Below are positions 18,408-27,088 of a stretch of 55,523 nt of DNA, piece after piece. Origin of the DNA: Deltaproteobacteria bacterium SG8_13 (GTDB lineage Bacteria; Desulfobacterota; Desulfobacteria; Desulfobacterales; SG8-13); the NCBI GenBank assembly GCA_001303025.1, contig LJNK01000025.1:1-55523 (forward strand), in the 5' to 3' direction. The position numbers and the translations under genes were made by a program. Position 1 is the stretch's first letter. Each line of letters opens with the position of its first letter. Under the pieces are notes generated by a model that worked only from the letters and a program-made list of their open reading frames with translations, had not been told where the DNA came from and made no database searches.

Positions 18408-18830
18408 TCAGGCCTCCCACACCTCCGGCTGTTGGCGGTTCATGGCATAATACTCGATCCGGGAAGGCGTTACTTTGCAGACAGTGTAGTTCGGATCGTC
18501 CGGCCCGCTGAACATCGGCTCCAGCATACTGTACCAGACCGCATTCTTGGTCTCCGCATCGTCGAGGATTTCTGCCCGACCCTGGATCTGGATCCAGGAT
18601 GCTGCAGCAGGCAGATCGGTCACGCCCAGCAATAAATGCACATCCGGTTTGGCGGATATCTGGCGGACCTTGCGCGATGTTTTGAAGGTGGCAAACCATA
18701 TATCCATATTCTCATCGGCCTTGACAACCACGTAGCGAACCCACGGTTTCCCGTCTTCGGCGACCGTGGCAAAGGATGCAAGCGTCAGCCCCCTCATTTT
18801 GTCCAGAATCTTTTTTTTCAGTTGGTCCAT
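18408..18830 (-). CDS. Pyridoxamine 5'-phosphate oxidase-fold flavin-binding protein
   Basis: A 140-residue protein of the general-stress/PPOX split-barrel group. The ATG at 18830 is chosen because AGGAGG lies four bases upstream. The core reads LASFATVAEDGKPWVRYVVVKADENMDIWFATFKTSRKVRQI, then a strand with the GRAEIL segment. These are the usual family positions for FMN or F420 contacts. The family includes FMN-binding oxidases and reductases of broad function; the reaction here is not known. The gene stands alone between a c-di-GMP cyclase and an intergenic region. Confidence 0.85.
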   Translation of the reverse strand: MDQLKKKILDKMRGLTLASFATVAEDGKPWVRYVVVKADENMDIWFATFKTSRKVRQISAKPDVHLLLGVTDLPAAASWIQIQGRAEILDDAETKNAVWYSMLEPMFSGPDDPNYTVCKVTPSRIEYYAMNRQQPEVWEA

Positions 18831-18845
18831 GCTGCCTCCTGTCAT

Positions 18846-19160
18846 CTTTCTATAGAATCCTGCCGCATCCGCAAAGCCAGCTGTCCGGCAGTGTCCTTTT
18901 TCCCCTGCCGGGGCGGAGCGCAGTCGGCCATACAGTAAGCCGTGAATTCTTCAAAGTAAAGTCCGAACGCCGCCTTCCAGGCGCTGGGTCATGACCGGCG
19001 GCAGCCTATCGCCACTGGAAGGGGATCGATACCGCTGACGCAATTCGCAGGTTGCTGCGGCAATGGTTCCCATCTGCAGGCGACGGCGAGTTTGTGACGG
19101 AAAAATTGAAGGGGTGATTTGAGCGGTTTCAGAATCGCAGGCAGTGACAAAAGGAAATCT
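18846..19160. other. Intergenic region, nothing recognised
   Basis: About 315 bases lie between the PPOX gene start and a small minus-strand gene. I see no tRNA, no strong terminator and no acceptable coding frame; the open frames that cross it are shadows. Confidence 0.4.
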
Positions 19161-19322
19161 TCAGCACTTTCCCCGGGTGATGCACATCTTCACATATTTT
19201 TGTTCGGCGACTTCGTAATCCTGCTTGGAGTAATGGTCCAGGTTCTCAGGGATGCGGAATTTTTTTCGATAGCGCCGAACCAGCTCTTTGATTGGATTGC
19301 GGTTTTGACTCGGTTTTTTCAT
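19161..19322 (-). CDS. Small basic protein of unknown function (53 residues)
   Basis: A complete short frame, ATG at 19322 to TGA at 19161, encoding 53 residues. It is strongly basic in the first half (MKKPSQNRNPIKELVRRYRKKF) and ends in an acidic/aromatic helix-like part and a CITRGKC tail with two Cys six apart. The composition is protein-like, the codons are ordinary for the window, and the frame stands alone in a gap of over 700 bases, which is why I report it. A Shine-Dalgarno sequence is not obvious. I do not recognise a family. The two Cys could bind a metal or form a disulphide, but this is speculation. It lies 249 bases upstream of the hisHF 3' end and points away from it. Confidence 0.5.
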   Translation of the reverse strand: MKKPSQNRNPIKELVRRYRKKFRIPENLDHYSKQDYEVAEQKYVKMCITRGKC

Positions 19323-19571
19323 AACACCGTTATGGTAAGCATCAGCTGTGCCATTTCAATGCAGCAAATTTTTGAATGTCATTTCAAGCAGATAAAAGAT
19401 TACAGCCGGCAGGGGTTCGGCAGACTCTGGGCAGTTTGGGATACAAATATAAGAAATATTTTGCCCATCGAGGGATGCCGAGATCCTCCAGCGACCGGAT
19501 CACCGTATTCATCCTGCCGAACCAGTATGATCATCGCATTGGATTTCAGGCAAAAGCCGAACCCGCGCGGC

Positions 19572-21143
19572 TCATATTCGAATTTCGACTTTGCCTTGCA
19601 AATGGTGTTTAACCGCTTCGATGGGAACCTCCCGGCGGTGGAAAATGCCGGCGGCCAGCGCCGATTCGGCTTCGGTGGCGGTGAACACCTCCTGAAAATG
19701 TTCCACGGAGCCGGCACCGCTGGAAGCGATGACCGGAATCGAGACGGCCTCGGTCACCGCCCGGATCAGTTCGATATCGAAGCCCCGGTTGGTCCCGTCC
19801 CGATCGATACAGTTGAGCAGGATTTCCCCCGCTCCCAGTTTTTCGCAACCCTGGGCCAGCGTGATGGCGTCCAGCTGCCGGCCCTGGCGGCCTCCCTTAA
19901 TGGTGCACTGGTACCAGCAGTAGCGTTCTCCACCGGGTCCCGGGATCTTTGTCTCGATCGATCGGTGCTTTACCCGATCCGGGGAGTCGATGTAAATTCG
20001 GCGTGGGTCGATGGAAACCACCACTGCTTGGTTGCCGTAAACCCGGGAGATTGCTTCGATTGCGCTTTCGCCGGTCCTCCGTCCGGTCTTGAGCATTTCC
20101 TCAACGATCAACACCGCATCGCTGCCGATCGATATCTTGTCCGCTCCGGAACGGAAATATTCGGCAGCCACCTCCAGGGCCGTGTAGTGACGGCCCTGCT
20201 TGTCGGTGTAATCGCGGATCCCACCGCCGATGGTCAACGGAACGAAAACGTTCAGCGAGGTCTGTCGCAGCACGTCGAGCATCGGCAGGTCTTCCAGCGG
20301 AAAGTCGCGAAAACCGGTGATGTTCAGAAAAGTGATCTCATCGGCGCCCTCCTGGTAATAGCGCCGGGCCAGTTCCACCGGCCGGCCCATGTTCCGAACC
20401 GCACCATTTTCTCTCACGTCGTATTGATCGCCCTTGGTGACCACCAGGTCCCCGCGGTCGTTGGCCCGCACGTCCAGGCACGCGATGATGCGTTTGGACA
20501 AACGGGTGCCGGATGCCGGGCCCTCCGGTTGCACAGGGGCGGAACTGCTGCTGAGGAAATTATCCAAAAGCTGCAACCCGGCGCGACCGCTTTTTTCCGG
20601 ATGGAACTGGGTGGCGATCACCTTGCCCGTCTGGATACCGCTGACGAATTCGTACCCGTAGTCGGTGGTGGTCAGTACGGTGGCCGGGTCCTGCGGCACG
20701 ACGTGGTAGGAGTGGTCGAAATAGAACTTTTCATCGCCTTTCAGGCCGTTGAAAATTCGTGAGGCCTGTTTGAAATTGAGACCGTTCCAGCCGATATGCG
20801 GTATCGATCGATTGGTGTCGAATCGTTTGACCTTGCCGGGTAGCAACCCCAACCCTTTGATGCCTGGAGCCTCCTCGCTCTCATCGAACAGGGCCTGAGA
20901 ACCGAGGCAGATACCGAAAAACGGCCGGTCGTCGCCGATATATTCCTTCAGCGGTTCGACACAATCCATCCGGTGCAGAACCTCCATCATCCTTCCGAAG
21001 GCCCCCACGCCCGGAAACACCAGTTTTTCAGCCGCAAGGATGTCGTTTCCGGATGTGACGATCTTTACCGTTTCACCCAGGCTTTCGATGGCGTTGATGA
21101 CGCTGCGGACATTGCCGGCGCCGTAGTCCAGCAGGGTAATCAT
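19572..21143 (-). CDS. hisHF: Bifunctional imidazole glycerol phosphate synthase HisHF (eukaryote-type fusion)
   Basis: A single 523-residue chain joins both subunits that bacteria normally make from separate genes. Residues 1-200 are the HisH glutaminase with Cys79 (FFGICLGSQ) and the His181/Glu183 pair (QFHPEKSG). A short linker at 200-213 leads to the HisF cyclase barrel, with its catalytic Asp residues at 224 (ACLDVRAND) and 379 (VSIDPRR). HisF also carries the two insertions typical of fungal HIS7 and plant HISN4 (around 311-332 and 386-412). It converts PRFAR and glutamine to IGP and AICAR in histidine synthesis. ATG 21143 has AGAGGG six bases upstream. No other his gene is nearby. All key residues are intact. 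Confidence 0.93.
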   Translation of the reverse strand: MITLLDYGAGNVRSVINAIESLGETVKIVTSGNDILAAEKLVFPGVGAFGRMMEVLHRMDCVEPLKEYIGDDRPFFGICLGSQALFDESEEAPGIKGLGLLPGKVKRFDTNRSIPHIGWNGLNFKQASRIFNGLKGDEKFYFDHSYHVVPQDPATVLTTTDYGYEFVSGIQTGKVIATQFHPEKSGRAGLQLLDNFLSSSSAPVQPEGPASGTRLSKRIIACLDVRANDRGDLVVTKGDQYDVRENGAVRNMGRPVELARRYYQEGADEITFLNITGFRDFPLEDLPMLDVLRQTSLNVFVPLTIGGGIRDYTDKQGRHYTALEVAAEYFRSGADKISIGSDAVLIVEEMLKTGRRTGESAIEAISRVYGNQAVVVSIDPRRIYIDSPDRVKHRSIETKIPGPGGERYCWYQCTIKGGRQGRQLDAITLAQGCEKLGAGEILLNCIDRDGTNRGFDIELIRAVTEAVSIPVIASSGAGSVEHFQEVFTATEAESALAAGIFHRREVPIEAVKHHLQGKVEIRI

Positions 21144-21281
21144 CTTCAACCCTCTTCCCGCTCAACAAGATGGTGCAACAAGGGCATGACCTATATCACG
21201 ATTCGAATCGGATGCAAACCCGTACCGCCGGTTGGCTTTCGAGCCATCGCATGAACCAATGCAACTGGTGATGAGAGCATT

Positions 21282-21770
21282 TCAGGAGCTGTCTGCGGTA
21301 TCCAGGGCGGTTTTGATGTTGGCAAAATGCTCACCGGCCGACATAAACACCACATATTCGATGATCTGCTGGACGGAGACCTCGCCGGTCGCCACCAGGT
21401 AGCCCGTCCGGTCGAGTTGCTCATCGGTCAGCCCGGCGGTAAACGAGACGATTTCCGCGCTGTTTTTTTCCAGTAGTTCCAGCACTTCTTCTTTAGTGCA
21501 ATCGGCGTGTTCCCGGGCGTGCCGGTTGGCCATTTCCTTGAGGGCTTCCAGGGTGATTTCAGGCAGTTTCTCACCGTTGACCATCATACGGGCCAGGGAT
21601 GTAATGCCAAGATGTCCGGCCGCCAGGTGCCGCATGGTGACCCCCACCGGCCACTGCTCGCTGGGCAGCATTTCTGCCCACTGCGCAGCAGTGAGGTTTC
21701 GGGCCGCCGTTGTCAATTCATCGCTAAACTCCTGCAACCGGCCGGAAAGTTCTTTACCCCGTTTGTTCAT
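21282..21770 (-). CDS. DinB-like four-helix protein
   Basis: A 162-residue all-helical protein resembling the DinB/mycothiol-dependent maleylpyruvate isomerase fold. It has an N-terminal helix with FSDELTTAARNLTAAQWAEMLP, then WPVGVTMRHLAAGHLG with the first likely metal-binding His, a central helix with MANRHAREHADCTKEEV, and a late VVFMSAGEHFANIKTAL helix with another His. The three His positions match the metal triad of DinB-fold proteins, several of which act as thiol-dependent transferases. The reaction is unknown. It is upstream of hisHF on the same strand, separated by 138 bases. Confidence 0.75.
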   Translation of the reverse strand: MNKRGKELSGRLQEFSDELTTAARNLTAAQWAEMLPSEQWPVGVTMRHLAAGHLGITSLARMMVNGEKLPEITLEALKEMANRHAREHADCTKEEVLELLEKNSAEIVSFTAGLTDEQLDRTGYLVATGEVSVQQIIEYVVFMSAGEHFANIKTALDTADSS

Positions 21771-22066
21771 TGCGACCTCCTTTTCGGTATCGATTTGGTA
21801 ATCTGATTCATCTCAGACCCAATCAATATAATACCCCTATTTGAACGACGCCAGCTATCTGCCACTTATACACGGAAAGGCAACCGCTGCCGGCCGCCCC
21901 GCAGGCCAGCGCGGATTTATTGAATTTATTTGACGATTTTCGTACGATTTGCCATATGTGCAGTCAGGGCAACCCAATTTCCGGACTTTCAGATAATCCG
22001 GGACGTTTGCCGGGCAGGTCGATGGCAGCCGGTCCAGAGGGGCGGGCAGATTTGAAAGGAGCGAAA

Positions 22067-23149
22067 ATGGAAAGATATGCAGAGCAGACACGGCAGGAGT
22101 ATGAAGGCTGGGATGAGTTTTTCAACCGGCCGGTGGACGAGAAGCTCGATTTTTTCCGTCTGAACGGTCGGATATTCGATCTGATTTATGCTCAGCAGTT
22201 CGATCGTGCATTTCTCGACTACCTCTGCCAGCTCGCGGAGCAGATTCGCCTGTTGGCGCGAACAAAGGTGGGTCAGCGAAAGCTTCGGGACCTGCTGCCG
22301 CACAAGCGTGCCATGCTCTATTTTGTCCAACCGTCCACCCGGACATTCCTGTCGTTTATCAATGCCTGCCACACGCTGGGCATGGGGGTCTCGGAGATTC
22401 GCAGCACTTCCACCAGCTCAGAGGTCAAGGGGGAATCGCCGGAGGACACCATTCGCACGTTTGCCAGCTACGTTGACCTGATCATATCCCGGCACCGGGA
22501 AGCCGGATTTGCAGAAAAGACCGCCTGGGTGCTCAATCAGACCGAGCGACCGGTTCCGGTGATCAACGGCGGATCGGGCCCGGATCAGCATCCGACCCAG
22601 GCGCTGCTGGACATCTATACGCTGGAGCGGGAGTTTCGCAATATCGGCGGATTGGACGGGAAAAAGATCGCCATGGTCGGCGACCTGAAGCGCGGCCGCA
22701 CCGTCCGGTCTCTGAGCTATCTGATGAAAAACTACCGGGACATCACCCTCTATTTTGTTGCGCCAAAAGTTTTTCGGATGAAGGACGACATCAAGGGTTT
22801 TCTCGACAAACACGGGATTGCTTACCGTGAAACCGAGGACTTCGAGAGCGTCATGCCGCTTCTCGACGGGATCTACATGACCCGCATCCAGAACGAGTAT
22901 TCCGAACACCCGGCCACTGAGGAGGAAACGTACCCGGACTTTCATTTCAAGAGGAAACATCTGTCGATGATCCAGCCCCACTGCGCGATTTTGCATCCAC
23001 TGCCGAGGCGATACGAGATTGAGATATGCGTGGACAAGGATCCGCGTGCTGCATACTGGCGCCAGGAGCGGTGCGGCATGTGGATCCGGGCAGCTTTGAT
23101 TGCTTACATATTCAAGGTGGACAGCGTCATAGCGGACGAATTTTCATAA
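22067..23149 (+). CDS. pyrB: Aspartate carbamoyltransferase-like protein, long N-terminal form
   Basis: A 360-residue carbamoyltransferase. ATG 22067 is chosen because AAAGGAG lies six bases upstream; the frame is open further up. The carbamoyl-phosphate motif PSTRT is at 89-93, about 40 residues later than in E. coli PyrB, so the N-terminus carries an extra helical extension. GGSGPDQHPTQALLD near 190 and the HPLPR segment near 312 are aspartate-transcarbamoylase type. It would make N-carbamoylaspartate for pyrimidine synthesis. An ornithine carbamoyltransferase gene follows on the same strand. The divergent length and several altered loops leave open that it uses another amino acceptor. No PyrI regulatory subunit is adjacent. 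Confidence 0.8.
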   Translation: MERYAEQTRQEYEGWDEFFNRPVDEKLDFFRLNGRIFDLIYAQQFDRAFLDYLCQLAEQIRLLARTKVGQRKLRDLLPHKRAMLYFVQPSTRTFLSFINACHTLGMGVSEIRSTSTSSEVKGESPEDTIRTFASYVDLIISRHREAGFAEKTAWVLNQTERPVPVINGGSGPDQHPTQALLDIYTLEREFRNIGGLDGKKIAMVGDLKRGRTVRSLSYLMKNYRDITLYFVAPKVFRMKDDIKGFLDKHGIAYRETEDFESVMPLLDGIYMTRIQNEYSEHPATEEETYPDFHFKRKHLSMIQPHCAILHPLPRRYEIEICVDKDPRAAYWRQERCGMWIRAALIAYIFKVDSVIADEFS

Positions 23150-23244
23150 GTCTTTCAAATAATTGCTGCCGGTGTTCCCTGCTGTGGGATATTCACGGGA
23201 AGGGGCGCAGCTGTCGGCACCCGGCAGGTGCAATATCGGCCAGA

Positions 23245-23264
23245 TGCCGGCACCGGTGCCGGCA
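23245..23264. promoter_or_regulatory. Perfect 20-bp palindrome in the pyrB-argF spacer
   Basis: TGCCGGCACCGGTGCCGGCA is a perfect palindrome located 40 bases before the argF start. It could be an operator for a dimeric regulator or a GC-rich hairpin that damps read-through from pyrB. There is no T-run after it. No ARG-box-like AT-rich sequence is present. Confidence 0.35.
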
Positions 23265-23303
23265 GACACTGGGACCGCTGCAGGGGGGCCAAAGGAGAGT
23301 CAG

Positions 23304-24305
23304 ATGGCGATCGATCTGAAAAACCGTCATTTTTTGAAATTACTCGATTTCACGCCTGCGGAGATCGGCTATTTACTGGATCTGTCCGCGGGGCTCAAGG
23401 ATGCAAATGCTGCCGGAGTTGAGCAGCAGCGGTTGAAAGGCAAAAACATTGCGCTGATTTTCGAGAAGACTTCGACCCGAACCCGATGCGCCTTCGAATC
23501 CGCTGCCTACGCTCAGGGCGCGCATGTGACCTACCTGGGACCTACCGGCTCTCAGATGGGCGAAAAGGAGTCTCTGAAGGATACTGCCCGGGTTTTGGGC
23601 CGCATGTTCGACGGCATACAATACCGCGGCTTCGAACAGCAGCGGATTGAAATTCTGGCCCAACATGCCGGCGTGCCGGTATGGAACGGCTTGACCGATG
23701 AATTTCATCCTACGCAAATGCTCGCTGACCTGCTGACAGCCCGTGAGCACTGTGCCAAACCGCTGGATCGGATTCAATGGGCCTACCTGGGAGATGCCCG
23801 CAATAACGTGGGGAATTCCCTGTTGATCGGCTCGGCCAAGATGGGAATGGATTTCCGCGCTGTCGCGCCGAAAGCCCTGCAACCCGATAAAAACCTCGTG
23901 GCCGAAGCCAAAAGGATTGCCCGGCAGACCGGTGCTCGGATCACCGTCACCGGAGATGTCGCCGACGGCGTCAAAGGATGCGATTTTTTGTACACCGATG
24001 TCTGGGTGTCTATGGGAGAACCGGAAGACGTCTGGGAGGATCGGATCCGGCTTCTGAAGCCGTATCAGGTAAATGCGGCAACCCTGCAGATGAGCGGCAA
24101 CCCGGATGTAAAGTTTCTGCACTGCCTTCCTGCCTATCACAATCGAGAAACAGGCGTGGGGGAAAAGATCTTCCAGCGGTTTGGATTGGAGGCCCTGGAG
24201 GTCACCGAAGAAGTATTTGAATCGCCCGCTTCCGTGGTTTTCGACCAGGCGGAAAACCGCCTGCATACGATCAAGGCCGTGATGGTCGCCACCATCGGTG
24301 GGTAA
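23304..24305 (+). CDS. argF: Ornithine carbamoyltransferase
   Basis: A 333-residue enzyme with all hallmarks of the anabolic/catabolic OTC family: [13 protein letters not shown] (carbamoyl-phosphate site) near 55, [14 protein letters not shown] near 138, the ornithine-binding DVWVSMGEP near 232 (SMG loop), and [13 protein letters not shown] with the catalytic Cys near 272. It converts ornithine and carbamoyl phosphate to citrulline. The ATG at 23304 has AAAGGAG upstream. It lies 154 bases after the aspartate carbamoyltransferase gene with a palindrome between them, so it may be co-transcribed or have its own promoter. Length and motifs resemble the E. coli ArgF/ArgI type; no other arg gene is in the window. 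Confidence 0.93.
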   Translation: MAIDLKNRHFLKLLDFTPAEIGYLLDLSAGLKDANAAGVEQQRLKGKNIALIFEKTSTRTRCAFESAAYAQGAHVTYLGPTGSQMGEKESLKDTARVLGRMFDGIQYRGFEQQRIEILAQHAGVPVWNGLTDEFHPTQMLADLLTAREHCAKPLDRIQWAYLGDARNNVGNSLLIGSAKMGMDFRAVAPKALQPDKNLVAEAKRIARQTGARITVTGDVADGVKGCDFLYTDVWVSMGEPEDVWEDRIRLLKPYQVNAATLQMSGNPDVKFLHCLPAYHNRETGVGEKIFQRFGLEALEVTEEVFESPASVVFDQAENRLHTIKAVMVATIGG

Positions 24306-24363
24306 TGCCGGTTGGCGGGCTGCCCGTTTATTCTCCCTCTCATGCGCAACGCACCCACCGCCG

Positions 24364-25344
24364 TCATTTAGGCGAGGGCGGGTGCTCGTTTCCGGGCGAT
24401 GGGTTGCCGGAATCGATGGTTGCCGGGGCAACGGGCGGAGAGTGTGACCGCCGGGAGGCGATGATTCCCGCGATACAGATGAGAGCCGCTCCGATCCAGG
24501 CCAGTGCGTCCAGCGTTTCAGCCCAATACATCCATCCGATCAATGTTGCGAAAACGACATTCGTGTACGTGAAGGGTCCCACCTGAGCGGCCGGGGCAAA
24601 GCTGTATCCCCTGGTAAGAAGATATTGACCGGCCGTTGCCAGCGTCCCCAACAGGGCCATTGACAGCAGTGCGGACGAATCCGGAGTCTGCCAGGCCCAG
24701 GTCAGCGGAATCGCAGAAACCAGTGTAGATACCAGGGTGAAGTAAAAAAGGATGCGGATGGCCGGCTCGGTCGGAGACATGCGTCGAATGGTGACCATGG
24801 CCATGGCGGAGAGGATGCCGGCGCCCAGCCCCACCAGGGCAGCCGGCTGGAAAATGCCAAAGCCGGGTTTCAGGATGAAAAGCACCCCCAGAAATCCGGT
24901 AAGGATGGCAACCCGAACAGGTGCAGCCACCGGTTCGCGCAGCCATATCCAGGCGATAATCGGTATAAACAGAGGGCTGGAGGACAGAAGCAGGAACGCT
25001 GCGGAAAGCGGGATCCGGGATACGGCATAAAAAAAGCAGTACATGGCGAAAAGCCCGGCCAAGCTGCGCAGCAAGTGAAGGCGGAAACAAGTGGTTCTGA
25101 TGTTACTCCGGGGGCGTATCGGTCGTATCCAGGGCAACACGCATATCATCACGAAAAGGTTCCGTAAAAAAACCACCATCTCGTTGTTCAGTGAAGTGGA
25201 AACGCTTTTCACCAACGCTCCCACCAGGGCGATTAACAGGGATGCACAGATTACGGATATGGCGCCGGCCAGCGGCTGGTTGCGATAGGCGCCCTGCATG
25301 GCAGCGGCGCTGTTGGCAGATGGTGTAGAAGAAGAGGCTTCCAT
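24364..25344 (-). CDS. DMT-superfamily (EamA) transporter
   Basis: A 326-residue inner-membrane protein with about ten helices arranged as two EamA repeats (about 30-155 and 170-300). The second repeat has the GYSFAPAAQVGPFTYTNVVFATLIGW pattern seen in the RhaT/YdcZ-like exporters of this group. The C-terminal tail of about 30 residues is Pro/Ser-rich and hydrophilic. Substrate is unknown; many are amino-acid or metabolite exporters. It is convergent with argF. Confidence 0.85.
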   Translation of the reverse strand: MEASSSTPSANSAAAMQGAYRNQPLAGAISVICASLLIALVGALVKSVSTSLNNEMVVFLRNLFVMICVLPWIRPIRPRSNIRTTCFRLHLLRSLAGLFAMYCFFYAVSRIPLSAAFLLLSSSPLFIPIIAWIWLREPVAAPVRVAILTGFLGVLFILKPGFGIFQPAALVGLGAGILSAMAMVTIRRMSPTEPAIRILFYFTLVSTLVSAIPLTWAWQTPDSSALLSMALLGTLATAGQYLLTRGYSFAPAAQVGPFTYTNVVFATLIGWMYWAETLDALAWIGAALICIAGIIASRRSHSPPVAPATIDSGNPSPGNEHPPSPK

Positions 25345-25448
25345 GGGAGCTGTGAATATCAGACCACGGACGGGCCGGCAAGCGCTTTCCTGCGGTCAGT
25401 GTCCCTGCCGGATTCGCATCACCCCCCGGCGTAAAAAAGGATAAGATA

Positions 25449-25874
25449 TTGAAACCACCGGCGATTGAAGTCGTAGAGAAGGAAATCAGGCTGGAGTTTG
25501 TTCGCGCTTCCGGTCCGGGGGGACAGAATGTCAACAAGGTAGCGACAGCGGTTATGCTGCGTTTTGATGTGCTGCAGTCGCCATCGCTGTCTGAAGAGAC
25601 AAAAAGGCGCCTGGTTCGTCTTGCCGGCAAACGGATGACTTCAGGCGGTACACTGGTGATCAGGGCCGAGCGGTATCGAACCCAGGAGCGCAATCGTCAG
25701 GATGCGGTCAACCGTCTTATGCAAATGATCCGAAAGGCATCTGAGAAACCGAAGCATCGAATCAAAACCCGCCCCTCCGCGGCCTCCCGGGAGCGCCGGC
25801 TTGCGGGAAAGCTGCACCGAAGCCGGAAGAAACAGCTTCGGCGGGCTGTCACGCCGCATCGCGATCACCAATAG
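25449..25874 (+). CDS. arfB: Alternative ribosome-rescue factor ArfB (peptidyl-tRNA hydrolase)
   Basis: A 141-residue class-I release-factor-like protein. It has the GGQ catalytic loop (SGPGGQNVNK, GGQ at 24-26) and a highly basic C-terminal tail (about 100-141, rich in Arg, Lys and Ser) that in ArfB enters the empty mRNA channel. It lacks the stop-codon recognition domains, which separates it from RF1/RF2. It would hydrolyse peptidyl-tRNA on stalled ribosomes. The start is a TTG at 25449 with AAGGA seven bases upstream; no ATG fits, because the conserved N-terminal strand begins within a few residues. Confidence 0.93.
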   Translation: MKPPAIEVVEKEIRLEFVRASGPGGQNVNKVATAVMLRFDVLQSPSLSEETKRRLVRLAGKRMTSGGTLVIRAERYRTQERNRQDAVNRLMQMIRKASEKPKHRIKTRPSAASRERRLAGKLHRSRKKQLRRAVTPHRDHQ

Positions 25875-25887
25875 CCCCTGCTGAATT

Positions 25888-26214
25888 CTATTTCTTGGAT
25901 TTTCTGTCGGAACGCTTGTCGCTGCGCTTCGAAATGCCTTCCTTTGCTTTGTTGATCCACTCGGCCGCAGTCTCTTTGACCCGCAGCACCAGCGGTGGTG
26001 CAACGTAGGCCTGGCCCTCGGTTTTTTGAATTTCCACTGCACCGGGCGGTGGGGGTTTGTCCGAAAAATGCACCAATCCCTGGGCGTCTTTCCAGGAATA
26101 AATGTAGACGACCGGTGCATTGGCGCGTTTGTGGGAAACGGTTATCCAGTCGTACACCAGATAACCTGCAAGCACAGCGGCAATTGCCAGCAGGACAAAC
26201 AGGACCTTTTTCAT
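25888..26214 (-). CDS. DUF4124-like membrane-anchored protein
   Basis: A 108-residue protein. Residues 2-22 form one membrane helix (KKVLFVLLAIAAVLAGYLVYDW). A short domain then reads YIYSWKDAQGLVHFSDKPPPPGA, the hallmark of DUF4124, a small beta domain of unknown function found in envelope proteins of Proteobacteria. The C-terminus is helical and strongly basic (KRSDKRSDRKSKK). The ATG at 26214 is used; a GTG at 26223 is possible. The gene lies between ArfB and Pal. Confidence 0.75.
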   Translation of the reverse strand: MKKVLFVLLAIAAVLAGYLVYDWITVSHKRANAPVVYIYSWKDAQGLVHFSDKPPPPGAVEIQKTEGQAYVAPPLVLRVKETAAEWINKAKEGISKRSDKRSDRKSKK

Positions 26215-26285
26215 TGGGTGCACTCTACAGGCAGGGATGCTACGGATTCAGCTCATCATGTCATAAAGCCGACAAAAACGCAAAG

Positions 26286-26870
26286 TTACAGCTCGATCAC
26301 AAAATGCGCCCGTCGGTTTTTCGCCCTAGCCTCTTCAGTGGGACCGGTCTCAAGCGGGCGTTCCTCGCCGTAGCTGACCGTGCTCAACCGGGATGGATCG
26401 ACACCCAGCGTCACCAGGAAATTTCGGGTGTTAAGGGCGCGCTTTTCCCCCAAGGCCAGGTTGTATTCATTGGTGCCTCGATCGTCGCAATGCCCTTCGA
26501 TGATGACGTTTGCGTCTGTGTTTGCCTGCAGCCACCTGGCTTTGCTGCGCAGGATCTCCTGGGCCGCCTCGGACAAAACGGCACTGTCGAACTCGAACAG
26601 GATATCCTGGTTTTCAAATTCCTCTCGTTCGGCAGCTGCCGCGGCGGATAGCATCCGGGACCGGCCGCCGGCCTCCTCCAGGGATTCTTCCCGCACATCC
26701 TGGCTTTGGTCGCTGCCGGCGGCACCGGTTCCCGCAGCTGTTTGCTGGCCGGTATCGGCCGGATAGGACGAACCGCCGTAAGGCTCTGTCACGATGGTTT
26801 TCTTGGCACAACCGATGGTTATCAGCAATGCGACGGCAATGATGGCTGCGAAGACAGCGTTACGCTTCAT
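26286..26870 (-). CDS. pal: Peptidoglycan-associated lipoprotein Pal (OmpA family)
   Basis: A 194-residue outer-membrane lipoprotein. Residues 1-21 are a signal peptide ending in a lipobox with Cys21 (LLITIGC). A low-complexity Gly/Ala/Gln linker (25-70) precedes the OmpA-like peptidoglycan-binding domain: [18 protein letters not shown] near 90, [25 protein letters not shown] near 120, and VSYGEERP near 165, with the Asp and Arg that hold diaminopimelate. ATG 26870 has GGAG a few bases upstream; the longer open frame is an artefact. Pal usually works with TolB and TolA, and none of them is adjacent. The gene is divergent from a transpeptidase, which is also an envelope function. Confidence 0.9.
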   Translation of the reverse strand: MKRNAVFAAIIAVALLITIGCAKKTIVTEPYGGSSYPADTGQQTAAGTGAAGSDQSQDVREESLEEAGGRSRMLSAAAAAEREEFENQDILFEFDSAVLSEAAQEILRSKARWLQANTDANVIIEGHCDDRGTNEYNLALGEKRALNTRNFLVTLGVDPSRLSTVSYGEERPLETGPTEEARAKNRRAHFVIEL

Positions 26871-27088
26871 TTGTTTCTCCCCAAAAGTTAGGTTCAATTG
26901 CCAGATCGGTGGATCATCTCTACCGAGATCAGGATGGTAATTTTCCAGTAACATAATACATCCGGAGGAATTTACCACAATCTGGCCGACAAAACGCCGG
27001 TGGCTGCCGCTAGAGTTTCTTGTTTGACAGGAATGCGGAGGGTTTTTATAATTATCCCGCAACTTTAAAACACGATATAGACAAAAGC

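Noticed and set aside
19119..20762. 547-codon plus-strand open frame
   Set aside because: It is the antisense shadow of hisHF; the composition is His/Gln/Arg-rich and it has no ribosome site.
24305..24345. GGCGGGC/GCCCG after argF as a terminator
   Set aside because: The stem has almost no loop and the T-run is poor, so I do not call it.
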